From JAWPMT01 sp965215825 (lineage in GTDB: Bacteria > Bacteroidota > Bacteroidia > Cytophagales > Cyclobacteriaceae), in NCBI GenBank assembly GCA_965215825.1, contig CBDCEM010000001.1, positions 239,984 through 303,983 on the forward strand: a DNA stretch of 64,000 bases, given 5' to 3'. Numbering within the stretch: position 1 is the stretch's first letter; each line of letters opens with the position of its first letter. The notes under the pieces were generated by a model. The model was given only the letters and a program-made list of their open reading frames with translations. It did no database searches and was not told where the DNA came from. Below are positions 16,720-25,097 of this stretch, in pieces. The position numbers and the translations under genes were made by a program.

Positions 16720-17126
16720 TGTATCAACACGAAGTACAAATCAGGGTGAGGTATGCGGACACGGACCAAATGGGTTATGTCTATTACGGTAATTATGCCG
16801 CTTACTATGAAGTGGCTCGTGTAGAGTCATTTCGTAGCCTTGGCTATGCCTACAAAAACCTGGAAGAAGCAGGTGTGATGATGCCGGTTCTGGAGTTAAA
16901 GACGAAGTACAGGCTACCGGCAAAATACGATGACTTGCTAACGGTTAAGGTAACTATTCCTGAAATGCCCAGGGTTAAAATCCTTTACCAGTATGAAATC
17001 TATAACGAAGCAGGAGATCACCTTAACTCAGGAGAAACCACACTGGCATTTATCCAGATGAGCTCCGGACGACCTACTCGAATTCCTGCGGTTATGAAAG
17101 AACTTCTAAGTCCCTATTTTGAATGA
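16719..17126 (+). CDS. Acyl-CoA thioesterase (YbgC/4HBT hot-dog family)
   Basis: The 135-residue hot-dog protein begins YQHEVQIRVRYADTDQMGYVYYGNY. This includes the catalytic Asp of the 4HBT family (YADTDQMGYVYYGNYAAYYE). A VMMPVLELKTKYRLPAKYDD stretch and a central beta strand follow. It should hydrolyse short or medium acyl-CoA or acyl-ACP thioesters. It overlaps mltG by one base and the downstream acetoacetate decarboxylase-like gene by eight, so translation is coupled. Confidence 0.9.
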   Translation: MYQHEVQIRVRYADTDQMGYVYYGNYAAYYEVARVESFRSLGYAYKNLEEAGVMMPVLELKTKYRLPAKYDDLLTVKVTIPEMPRVKILYQYEIYNEAGDHLNSGETTLAFIQMSSGRPTRIPAVMKELLSPYFE

Positions 17127-17751
17127 GCCCGGAGCCATAGTACCAGCTCCCTGGCAACTGAAAGGTGAAGGCATCATATTGATATACTTTTCTTTTAAAA
17201 ATTATCTTAATCAAACAGACTTCTTTCTTCCCGATTCGGTAAAATCCAATTATGTTGGTGGATTTGGCTATGTCATGTTGGTAAACTACACAGAAAGCCC
17301 CGTAGGTCCTTATAAGGAGTTGTTGATCATCCCCGGGAAATTTAAAACCCGCTTTGGCTCACGACAGACGATTTCCAAAATCTACGTGGACTCAGAACAG
17401 AGTCTTAACAGTGGACGTTCCAATTGGGGTATCCCAAAAGAATTCGCACAATTTGATTGGGTCAAAGAAAAAAGTCGCACTCAGGTAAGCGTCAGTAAAA
17501 ACGATGAAATATTCTTTGAAATAGAAGTAATCAATAAGCCACTCAAGTTCCCGCTGACTACCTCGTTGCTTCCCATTCGACTTTATCAGGAACTAAATGA
17601 GACTACACATCAAGTAAACCCAACCGGCAGGGGCCTGGGTCAATTAGCCAAAGCTTCGATCAGCAAAATCGACTCACAATATTTCCCTGATATTCTATCT
17701 GCGAAATGTCTGGCCTTGTCAGTGAACCCTTTTTGGATGAAGTTTCCTTAG
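17119..17751 (+). CDS. Acetoacetate decarboxylase-family protein
   Basis: The 210-residue protein has the N-terminal APW motif (VPAPWQLKGEGIILIYF), the GGFGYVMLVNYTESPVGPYKEL region and KIYVDSEQSLNSGRSNWGIPKE, all typical of the ADC-like fold. The catalytic Lys of true acetoacetate decarboxylase is not evident in the SGRSNWGIPKE stretch, where WGIPK supplies a lysine nearby. Function may differ from decarboxylation. The start is an unusual TTG inside the thioesterase gene (8-bp overlap). No ATG is available before the APW motif. Confidence 0.75.
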   Translation: MNEPGAIVPAPWQLKGEGIILIYFSFKNYLNQTDFFLPDSVKSNYVGGFGYVMLVNYTESPVGPYKELLIIPGKFKTRFGSRQTISKIYVDSEQSLNSGRSNWGIPKEFAQFDWVKEKSRTQVSVSKNDEIFFEIEVINKPLKFPLTTSLLPIRLYQELNETTHQVNPTGRGLGQLAKASISKIDSQYFPDILSAKCLALSVNPFWMKFP

Positions 17752-17779
17752 TTTGACTCCCATCCAGACCATAAACACC

Positions 17780-18487
17780 ATGATCTCAATTATTTCTTAC
17801 AGAAATTTTTTCTCCTGGCTGATCATATTTCTTTTAAGTCAGAACATTCTTAAAGCTCAGCGCCAAGTCGACGATTTAATCGCATTGAAAGACAAAGAGA
17901 TTGTATGGGACGAAGGTACATTGAAGTTATCTGATGGTCGAACCTTCGAAGGCCGATTTATCCTTGATGAAACATACACAGAAGGAGCCGTTCTTCACTT
18001 AATAGAAAATGAGACTACCAAGGTTCAGACCTGGCCTGCTTTTAAGGTGAAGTCGCTGCATTTTCACAATAGAGAGGTCGTGAAAATTTATTCAAAACTT
18101 CTACCTCTGAAGCCGTCGCAATGGGTCTTAGTTGAAAAAATCCATGAAAGTGAACGATATCGATTGATCAAAAGGCGAATTCCATTCAATGATATTATTG
18201 TAGTCCCATTTGCTATAGGTAGTGCCGCCTGGATTGTATGGGCCAGCCAAATCAGCTACCGGAAAGTATTCTTTATCATTGACAATCAAAATCAGGTGAC
18301 GGAAATATCTGGACCATCGAAAGACCAAGGAGGTGATATCAGACCGGGTCTCCTTTTCAAAGCCCTCAAAGTAGATAAGAACAAACTCAAAAAACTGCTC
18401 AAGCAACATGATTTAAATGCTTTCCACTCCGAAGATTTACCAAAAATTCTAGCACAAGCGGATATTCTTGCTAAAAGATCCGAGTAA
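17780..18487 (+). CDS. Secreted protein of unknown function
   Basis: About 235 residues from the ATG at 17780. The N-terminal hydrophobic stretch (YRNFFSWLIIFLLSQNILKAQ) is a signal peptide. A beta-rich domain follows (WDEGTLKLSDGRTFEGRFILDE, ETTKVQTWPAFKVKSLHFHN), then a possible membrane segment (VVPFAIGSAAWIVWASQ) and a basic C-terminus. I do not recognise the family. It lies between the acetoacetate decarboxylase-like and SixA-like genes in the same direction and is probably part of one operon. A TTG at 17753 is an alternative start. Confidence 0.6.
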   Translation: MISIISYRNFFSWLIIFLLSQNILKAQRQVDDLIALKDKEIVWDEGTLKLSDGRTFEGRFILDETYTEGAVLHLIENETTKVQTWPAFKVKSLHFHNREVVKIYSKLLPLKPSQWVLVEKIHESERYRLIKRRIPFNDIIVVPFAIGSAAWIVWASQISYRKVFFIIDNQNQVTEISGPSKDQGGDIRPGLLFKALKVDKNKLKKLLKQHDLNAFHSEDLPKILAQADILAKRSE

Positions 18488-18497
18488 CTTTCAGTTT

Positions 18498-18974
18498 ATG
18501 AGAACACTTTTCATTTCCCTTTGCCTACTTGTGGTTACTTCGCTTGAAGCCCAAACCACCATCTTCCTTGTGCGTCATGCTGAAAAAATGGACAGTAGTC
18601 GCGATCCGGAATTGAGCCTGCCAGGTAAGGCAAGGGCTGTGCGTCTCATGGAATTACTATCCAACGCCGGCATTGACCACATCTATTCTACAGACTATAT
18701 CAGAACACGAAACACCGCCAAACCACTTTCTGAAAAGTTGGATATCGTCATTGACTCTTACCGACCTTTTGAAGAGGAAATGGTTGAGACACTAACGAAG
18801 GAAATGGATGGTAAGCAGATTCTTGTGGTAGGTCACAGCAATACCATTCCGGATCTCGTGAACCGGCTGATTGATGAAAAAGTGTATGAGCAATTAGCTG
18901 ATGATGCTTATTCCAATCTTTTTGTGGTGACCCTCATTGATGGGAAGGCGACGCACTATGTACTGACTTTCTAG
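18498..18974 (+). CDS. SixA-like secreted histidine phosphatase
   Basis: The 158-residue protein has a signal peptide (RTLFISLCLLVVTSLEA). The histidine phosphatase core follows: TTIFLVRHAEKM with the catalytic His in the VRHAE motif, IDHIYSTDYIRTRNTAKPL, and the second His in ILVVGHSNTIPDLV. The truncated branch-2-like size and the VRHAEK form match SixA/RHG-type phosphatases. Because it is exported, the substrate is likely a phosphate ester or phosphoprotein outside the cytoplasm. It is the last gene of the mltG-led run. Confidence 0.85.
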   Translation: MRTLFISLCLLVVTSLEAQTTIFLVRHAEKMDSSRDPELSLPGKARAVRLMELLSNAGIDHIYSTDYIRTRNTAKPLSEKLDIVIDSYRPFEEEMVETLTKEMDGKQILVVGHSNTIPDLVNRLIDEKVYEQLADDAYSNLFVVTLIDGKATHYVLTF

Positions 18975-19092
18975 GTGACATGCGGTAATGGAAGCCGTCA
19001 CTTTGTTTAGTCTGCGTTATTAATCAATTAACCAAGCTTGAATTCGTAGTTTCCCTGATATTGTTCGCATTCAGCAACTTTACATCCGAACT

Positions 19093-20901
19093 TTACAAAT
19101 ATTCGACAGGGGCAGTTTCCAATGTCAGTTCTTGCTGGTCCTGGATAATCTTAGCCAACCCTCGGGTTCTGCCCATTTCATACTTATAAAAGAATTTCAT
19201 GGTATGGATCTTACTCTCATAGAAGGCTTCTGAATATTTGGTCTTCCCAGTCACTAGTGCTTCTTTGGATTTTGCTGCAATCTTTAGCCATTGCCATCCT
19301 ATGATAATCGTACTGAAGAAATCCATGAATAAAGTGGCATCTGCGAGGAATCTTTCATGATCACCCTTCATCGCGTGGGGCATAAGAGAACCAATCACTT
19401 CCTGCACTAACCCCATGTTCATCATAAGTGTCTGACCGTAAGGCTTCAATTCCTCGTACTTCTCGATTCTGGTGACCAGGGTCTGAATCTCTTTACCTAA
19501 ATCTTTGAGGATCTCGCCATTCTTAAGCATGACTTTTCTGCCCAACAAATCGAGTGACTGAATGCCTGTGGTCCCTTCATAAAGTGAGATTATCCTGACA
19601 TCACGGTAGTACTGTTGCAAAACAAAATCTGTCGTAAAGCCATATCCACCCAGGATTTGCACACCATTATCAATTGCTTCCTTCCCCTTTTCTGCGGGGT
19701 AGGTTTTCACAATGGGCGTAAGTAACTCTAGCAATAGACGGTAACTTTCTTTTTCTTCTCCATCGGATACACTCTCCTGATCCAGGAGATGACTGGCTTC
19801 TGTGATGAGACTTATACTTCCTTCGATGATCGCTTTCTGTAACAAAAGCATTCGCTTTACATCCGGATGATTGATGATAAGGGTTTGTTCCTCTTCTACA
19901 TTTTTCGATCCATCTGCAGTCAGTCTCCTTCCCTGTGGGCGTTCCTTTGCGTACTCCAAAGAAGCAAAATATGCCGCGGAAGCAATAGCGGTTCCCATTC
20001 TTCCCGTCGCAATCCTGGCTTCGTTCATCATCTGGAACATGTACTTTAAACCTTTGTTAGGTTCACCCACTAACCAACCAATGGAATCGCCACCGTCACT
20101 AAATCCCAGGTGCGTGGTACAATATCCTTTTTGTCCCATCTTGTTGAATTCTCCCAGTGTAGCGACGTGGTTGTATTCCAGTCCTCCGTCCTCCACTCTA
20201 CTTCGCGGTACTACAAAAAGCGATATACCTTTTGTGCCTGCTGGGGCTCCTTTGATTCTGGCCAACACAAGGTGAACAAAGTTGTCAGCAAACTGATGAT
20301 CTCCGGAAGAGATGAATATTTTTTGGCCATCAATTTTATATGTGCCGTCCTCCCTGGGTTCAGCGGAGGTAATGATATCGGAAAGAGAGCTACCAGCCTG
20401 AGGTTCTGTCAAACACATAGTTCCACCCCACTTCATGTCCAGCATGTTCTGAACATAGATATCATTCAATTTTTGATCCCCAAAAGCAATGATAAGATGC
20501 GCCGCACCTGCTGTAAGGCCAAAATAACCAGGAATGTGATTGTTGGCCGCCTCCATGATCAGATAGGCAGCATTTACGATAGATGCCGGCAATTGCAATC
20601 CGCCTGCCTCAGCATCAAATCCAGCACCGATCATGCCCATTTCACCGACCATTTTTAACACCTTTTCGAATTGCGGATGAATATGAATTCTGCCATCCTT
20701 ATACACGGCAGGCTGTTCATCCATTTCCCTGATGTAAGGAAACATCTCTTTATCAGATAGATCTTTAATAGAATCCAATAAGAGATCAACTGCTTCCTTG
20801 TCATAAGCACTGAATCGCTCCTTGCTCAACAACCCATCCACTTCATGCACATCATAAAGCAGAAATCGAAGGGTATCCATGTCAATGTATTGCGAGGCCA
20901 T
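19093..20901 (-). CDS. Acyl-CoA dehydrogenase
   Basis: The 602-residue protein carries the N-terminal helical domain, the FAD-binding MCLTEPQAGSSLSDI region (about 165-180) and the DGQKIFISSGDH segment. The C-terminal domain contains GGYGFTTDFVLQQYYRDVRI and the catalytic-base YEGTTGIQSLDLLGRK. An extra C-terminal acetyl-CoA dehydrogenase-type extension gives the long form (about 600 residues) common in Bacteroidota. It oxidises acyl-CoA to enoyl-CoA with FAD. It is a single gene; no electron-transfer flavoprotein or other beta-oxidation genes lie next to it. Confidence 0.93.
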   Translation of the reverse strand: MASQYIDMDTLRFLLYDVHEVDGLLSKERFSAYDKEAVDLLLDSIKDLSDKEMFPYIREMDEQPAVYKDGRIHIHPQFEKVLKMVGEMGMIGAGFDAEAGGLQLPASIVNAAYLIMEAANNHIPGYFGLTAGAAHLIIAFGDQKLNDIYVQNMLDMKWGGTMCLTEPQAGSSLSDIITSAEPREDGTYKIDGQKIFISSGDHQFADNFVHLVLARIKGAPAGTKGISLFVVPRSRVEDGGLEYNHVATLGEFNKMGQKGYCTTHLGFSDGGDSIGWLVGEPNKGLKYMFQMMNEARIATGRMGTAIASAAYFASLEYAKERPQGRRLTADGSKNVEEEQTLIINHPDVKRMLLLQKAIIEGSISLITEASHLLDQESVSDGEEKESYRLLLELLTPIVKTYPAEKGKEAIDNGVQILGGYGFTTDFVLQQYYRDVRIISLYEGTTGIQSLDLLGRKVMLKNGEILKDLGKEIQTLVTRIEKYEELKPYGQTLMMNMGLVQEVIGSLMPHAMKGDHERFLADATLFMDFFSTIIIGWQWLKIAAKSKEALVTGKTKYSEAFYESKIHTMKFFYKYEMGRTRGLAKIIQDQQELTLETAPVEYL

Positions 20902-21158
20902 TTTACTTGCTATTTTTTAGGGTAATTCTTTGAGAACAACTCGACAATTCTATCGGTCGAGCTGCTGAAACATCCTTTAAATGTAAGTGAGAAATTGCAT
21001 ATAGAGCCCATAGAGGCAGAAAAAAGTATGCAAGCATACGAAATTAACTCGCTCCGACATCACATTTGCACGCTCATTATAGCGTTGAATTTCCTTTAAA
21101 TTTCACTATTGAATAACATGTAGTTTGCTTACATTCCAAGCAGAAATCAAAACTTTTC
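20902..21158. other. Divergent promoter region
   Basis: These 257 bp separate the minus-strand acyl-CoA dehydrogenase from the plus-strand patatin. Both promoters should lie here. No clear consensus box, repeat or small gene was found. Confidence 0.4.
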
Positions 21159-21956
21159 GTGAATAAAGAAGGATTCAAGGCAAGACTAAACAGATGGCTA
21201 GGAAACGAAACGCCCAAAGTCGGCATTGCCCTTGGCGGCGGCGGGGCCAGGGGGTTTATTCATCTGGGCGTAATTAAGGCACTCTATGAAGCAGGCATCC
21301 ATTTTGATGAAATAGCTGGCACTAGTGCCGGAGCAATTGCCGGAGTACTAATTGCTAGTGGTAAAACTCCGATCGAAGCACATGAAATTCTGAAAAAGCG
21401 AGACTTTTTCGGGTACTCGAAGTTTCATATTCCAAAAATTGGATTATTCAGTTTGGACGGCCTAACCAAACTCATCGATAGCGAAATTGAAGCCAAGACT
21501 TTTGCCGAACTTGAAATTCCCTTTCACGCCTCAGCGACCAATCTGAATACCGGGAAAATTGAATACCTCAACAGCGGCTCACTAGCCAAAGCCGTCACCG
21601 CTTCCTCTAGCATCCCGTTTTTATTCAAGCCTATCCAAATAGGGAATGCCAAATATTCCGATGGTGGGATTGTTGACAATCTCCCGATCACTCCGTTAAA
21701 GAAAACCTGCAAACGAATCATTGCCATCAACATCAGTCCGGTTGAAGAAAAGGACAACCTTAATAGCTTGTTCAAAATAGCTGCAAGAACTTTTGAATTA
21801 TGTGTGAATGCCCGGACCTCTGAGATGAAAAGTCAATGCTCACTCTTTATAGAACCGGAAAACATCGGAACTTATGACCTCTTTGACATCAAGAAAGCCG
21901 ATGAATTGTTCAACAAAGGATACGAGCATACAAAGAAGCTACAGATAGCTAAGTGA
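21159..21956 (+). CDS. Patatin-like phospholipase
   Basis: The 265-residue protein has the patatin catalytic set. The oxyanion hole is GGGGARG (26-32), the nucleophile elbow GTSAG (54-58, Ser56), and the catalytic Asp lies in YSDGGIVDNLP (about 168-178). It acts on ester bonds of lipids in the cytoplasm or at the inner face of the membrane, with no signal peptide visible. The start is GTG at 21159. The next in-frame ATG would cut into the glycine loop region. Confidence 0.9.
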   Translation: MNKEGFKARLNRWLGNETPKVGIALGGGGARGFIHLGVIKALYEAGIHFDEIAGTSAGAIAGVLIASGKTPIEAHEILKKRDFFGYSKFHIPKIGLFSLDGLTKLIDSEIEAKTFAELEIPFHASATNLNTGKIEYLNSGSLAKAVTASSSIPFLFKPIQIGNAKYSDGGIVDNLPITPLKKTCKRIIAINISPVEEKDNLNSLFKIAARTFELCVNARTSEMKSQCSLFIEPENIGTYDLFDIKKADELFNKGYEHTKKLQIAK

Positions 21957-22056
21957 TAGGTCACTTCCTTCACCTTCCTTCATATTTGGGTTGAACGATT
22001 GTTATTGAAAACAGATGGAGATGCTTCGGTACTATCCCCTCTTCACTGATCTAAAT

Positions 22057-22509
22057 TCATGGTGCACTTTGCGTCTTTTGAAATTTGATCTCTGCAAGGA
22101 TTTCATTCTTCACAGGATCCTTGTCCCAATGAGTTTGTCCATTGAAAAAAGCCTTAACTTCAAAAAACATCAATTTCCCATTTTGCACTTTATACTTTGA
22201 GAAATCCGGACGCACCGCATTTCCGTATACCATGGCAATTGCACAATAGCCTCCGTATGCAGGAAGATATTTCTCCGGGTCTTGAATAAACTTGCTCCTA
22301 TTTGCCTTACTGTCAAAAACCAGGTTTAACCCTTTATATTTATAGGAGATGGTGCTTTTACCTTCCAGAGGTTCTCCATCAAAATAAGTGATCAAATCAA
22401 ACCCGTCAAAAGCAACTTGCTCTCCAGCACTTGAATAATCAACCTGGGCAAGGGATGGCTGAGTCAAAAACACAATTCCAACCGCCAGCAACAAAATATA
22501 TTTGCTCAT
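22057..22509 (-). CDS. Exported YHS-domain protein
   Basis: The protein has 150 residues. A signal peptide (SKYILLLAVGIVFLTQPSLAQ) precedes a YHS-like domain: VAFDGFDLITYFDGEPLEG, SYKYKGLNLVFDSKANRSKF, DPEKYLPAYGGYCAIAM. The conserved tyrosines and the YGGYCA motif mark the YHS family, which is thought to bind metal or protein partners in the periplasm. No partner gene is adjacent. Confidence 0.85.
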   Translation of the reverse strand: MSKYILLLAVGIVFLTQPSLAQVDYSSAGEQVAFDGFDLITYFDGEPLEGKSTISYKYKGLNLVFDSKANRSKFIQDPEKYLPAYGGYCAIAMVYGNAVRPDFSKYKVQNGKLMFFEVKAFFNGQTHWDKDPVKNEILAEIKFQKTQSAP

Positions 22510-22968
22510 ATCACTCTATCATTTATGTAATTGAATTACCAATACAAGTCTCATTAACTGGTAGTTCCTACTGGTCCAGATAAGGGATGTAAAGTCAATC
22601 AAATGACACTGTATGCTAAGTGTTCATCAAGTCACCATTTCTTTGATAATACCAACAAAATAAGCGATAGTGGAAAACCTGGTCCCACTTAGCCATTCAG
22701 TCCTATTTACTCAGGTGGAATCTACCAGAGAGTCGGTACCCTTCTAAACAACCAAACCCAGTCTTTCAATTTAAGTAACTTTACTAGGATTCGTCCCTGC
22801 CTTATCTGTTTTTGAATCACTTAAAAAGAGAGCATATCTCAGCGAAGAAAAAATATAAATTCTCTGGGTTAAAGGAATTGATCAAACTTACTGAGTAGTA
22901 ATTTCCGAGTCAGTTTATCACTCACATTCCTGATCATATCATTCTTAAGTACGGGAAAAGATGGTTCT
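22510..22968. other. Intergenic stretch upstream of the AraC-type gene
   Basis: These 459 bp contain no supported gene. They lie between divergent genes and should hold both promoters. No inverted repeat of note was found. Confidence 0.35.
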
Positions 22969-23529
22969 ATGAAGTTGTATATAAAATACATGGTAAGCTT
23001 ACGCTGTAAGCTGATGGTGAAGGAAGAGCTGAAAAAGCTAGGGTTAAAATACCTTTCTGTAAAACTGGGAGTCGTAGAGACCATGGAGGATATCACAACG
23101 GAACAACGAAGCCAACTAGCAGAAAATCTGTTGGTCTCGGGTCTTGAACTACTAGAGGACAATCGAAGTATTTTGATTGAGAAAATCAAGAATGTAATCA
23201 TTGAAATGATCCACTATACTGATCAGGTACCTCGTGTCAATTACTCAGATCACATTAGTGAAAAACTGGGATATGATTACACCTATCTGGCCAACACATT
23301 TTCTGAAGTAAAGGGGATTACTATTCAGCAATTTATCATCCTGCACAAAATCGAAAGAGTCAAAGAGTTACTGATCTACGACGAGCTTACACTCTCAGAA
23401 ATTGCTTACAAACTACATTACAGCAGTGGGGCACATTTGTCCACGCAATTCAAGAAAATCACTGGACTGACTCCAACTTACTACAAGAAGTTAAAGGAAA
23501 AGAGAAAGAGTAACCTTGAGGATTTGTAA
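22969..23529 (+). CDS. AraC-family transcriptional regulator
   Basis: The 186-residue protein has a C-terminal AraC/XylS double helix-turn-helix. The first HTH is ISEKLGYDYTYLANTFSEVKGITIQQFIILHKIERVKELL. The second is LTLSEIAYKLHYSSGAHLSTQFKKITGLTPTYYKK. The first half (about 1-85) is short, basic and helical and is not a classic sugar-binding cupin. This suits the small AraC-like regulators found in Bacteroidota. Its target is unknown. Confidence 0.88.
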   Translation: MKLYIKYMVSLRCKLMVKEELKKLGLKYLSVKLGVVETMEDITTEQRSQLAENLLVSGLELLEDNRSILIEKIKNVIIEMIHYTDQVPRVNYSDHISEKLGYDYTYLANTFSEVKGITIQQFIILHKIERVKELLIYDELTLSEIAYKLHYSSGAHLSTQFKKITGLTPTYYKKLKEKRKSNLEDL

Positions 23530-23891
23530 TTCGCTTCCAAGTCTTGGTAAGTATGATTCGGAATATTTCTAAAGGGCCTTATTCCTTATTAAAGGTACCT
23601 GGGTTCTAAACTCACAATTTTTGGTGTGATGGAATCCATGTTTTATTTGAAAACCTTTAGTGCTTCGTGAATTCGTCGTGACTCCTTACCGGAGATTGGA
23701 CATCACCAGGGAGGTGATTCACTTATTCGTCACCTTAATGGAGGCGACTTTGTCCCGTAACGGAATACATGTGATATCTGTAAGATTCTGATATCTACGT
23801 GTAACAGGGTTCAACTAAATAACAACAATTTTATAGCATTGACCATGTAAAAATTTTACAAGTCGACTCTAATCTCGTGTTAAGGTGAGAT

Positions 23892-23922
23892 AAGGACAAG
23901 AACTCAACCTTGTCCTTTTTTT
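23892..23922 (+). terminator. Rho-independent terminator, possibly of a small RNA
   Basis: A 9-bp perfect stem (AAGGACAAG 23892-23900 with CTTGTCCTT 23909-23917) has an 8-nt loop and is followed by a T run. It lies 363 bp after the AraC stop with no gene between, so it either ends a long 3' UTR or an unannotated RNA. The region just before it (about 23820-23890) has a second small hairpin (GTAAAAATTTTAC). Confidence 0.75.
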
Positions 23923-24036
23923 TGTATTCGAACTACAAAGTCTCCTTCTTAAGCTACAAAATCCAGTTTCATCGCTTCATGAAAGGCTCTGCAGAAAACC
24001 ACCTCCGAGAAGGCAGCTTTCAGGGTTTGATTTCGA

Positions 24037-24231
24037 CTAGCCTACCACTTTCACATTAACGGCATTCATGCCTTTCTTTCCTCTTTCCAAATCAAATTCC
24101 ACTTTGTCATTCTCTCTGATCTCATCGATCAATCCTGACTCATGAACAAAAACATCTTCTCTTGAATCAGTTTGGCTGATAAATCCAAAACCTTTTGAAT
24201 TATTGAAAAACTTAACAATTCCTTCTTTCAT
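24037..24231 (-). CDS. Cold-shock protein
   Basis: The 64-residue protein is the complete CspA-type OB fold. It has both RNA-binding motifs, KGFGFI and VFVHES, and ends VNVKVVG. It starts EGIVKFFNNSKGFGFISQ. It binds single-stranded RNA and DNA and melts RNA structure. A small CsbD-like gene lies just upstream on the same strand, 64 bp away. Confidence 0.95.
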   Translation of the reverse strand: MKEGIVKFFNNSKGFGFISQTDSREDVFVHESGLIDEIRENDKVEFDLERGKKGMNAVNVKVVG

Positions 24232-24295
24232 TTTACTATTTGTATTACTTCTAATTTATTGACTTATTCATTGGTGATCTGGTGACCCAAATCAC

Positions 24296-24445
24296 TTAAT
24301 ACTTCTGGAGTTCTGCAATTAGCCGCTCCAATTCCACTCTGGTCTTCTGTAGTTTATGGGCCAATTTGTCAAGCGTCAGTTCCTTGTCTCCGTCTATTAT
24401 TTCAAAATCCGAATCCGTCAGGTCAACAAATTGCCACTTCATCAT
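24296..24445 (-). CDS. Short CsbD-like stress protein
   Basis: From the ATG at 24445 the protein has 49 residues. An AAGGA ribosome-binding site lies 2-3 bp upstream of a double ATG, which supports this start over the longer one at 24487. The stretch WQFVDLTDSDFEIIDGDKE followed by KLAHKLQKTRVELERLIAEL follows the CsbD pattern (W-x-LTDDD-x-x-x-DG, then KxxKTxxELE). The usual N-terminal helix is missing, so it is a short or divergent member. It lies upstream of the cold-shock gene and both are likely stress-linked. Confidence 0.6.
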   Translation of the reverse strand: MMKWQFVDLTDSDFEIIDGDKELTLDKLAHKLQKTRVELERLIAELQKY

Positions 24446-25097
24446 GATCCTTATTTCTCGCCAACTCCTCATTTTCCTATCGATCAACTATGGACTTCTT
24501 CGAATCCACTTTTACAACGGTTCATATTTTGAAACGAATTATTCGCTTTCATCTCATGTGTATTGTGCTACAATGATCATGATCTGTTCAACCTTTAACA
24601 CTATTACCCCGGCTAATCCAAAAATAACACGCCAATGAGCAAATTGAGCGAAGAAATTACTAACTCAGAGCTTCACTTCTCTCGAACCACGAACATTTTA
24701 ATGGCTTAATTCTAGACGATCCAATCAAAATTTTAAGCTAAAAGGCTTTAGCAAACACAAAAATCCCACAATGAGAGGTTAAAGCTTTACATCATAAATG
24801 GTGATATTTACATATATCACATGTTTTGCCCTTGATCAACAGCATATAATTACGTGAATGACCTTATGGACCTGATTAAAACCCCAAAAGGCAAAATCAC
24901 TGATTTTTCACTTTAATGGATGGAGATTAGAACCGTGCTGGAGACTTGCAATTTTGATGTTTCTTTTTCGTAATTAAACGCTCTGTTATTCAATCTTTGG
25001 GCCTCTGAAACAAAGGGAGGCAATTCCACAATATCATCAAGCAAATAAAGTCAGTACTCACTTGCTGTCTTTTGTCTGTAGATTGGGTACCCTACTC
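24446..25097. other. Non-coding gap
   Basis: These 652 bp have no supported gene. A small inverted repeat (GTGATAT 24801-24807, ATATCAC 24814-24820) may be a regulator site but has no second copy nearby. Confidence 0.35.

Noticed and set aside
24366..24638. Plus-strand ORF opposite the CsbD-like gene
   Set aside because: It is antisense to a gene with a good ribosome-binding site and a recognisable pattern, and has no domain.
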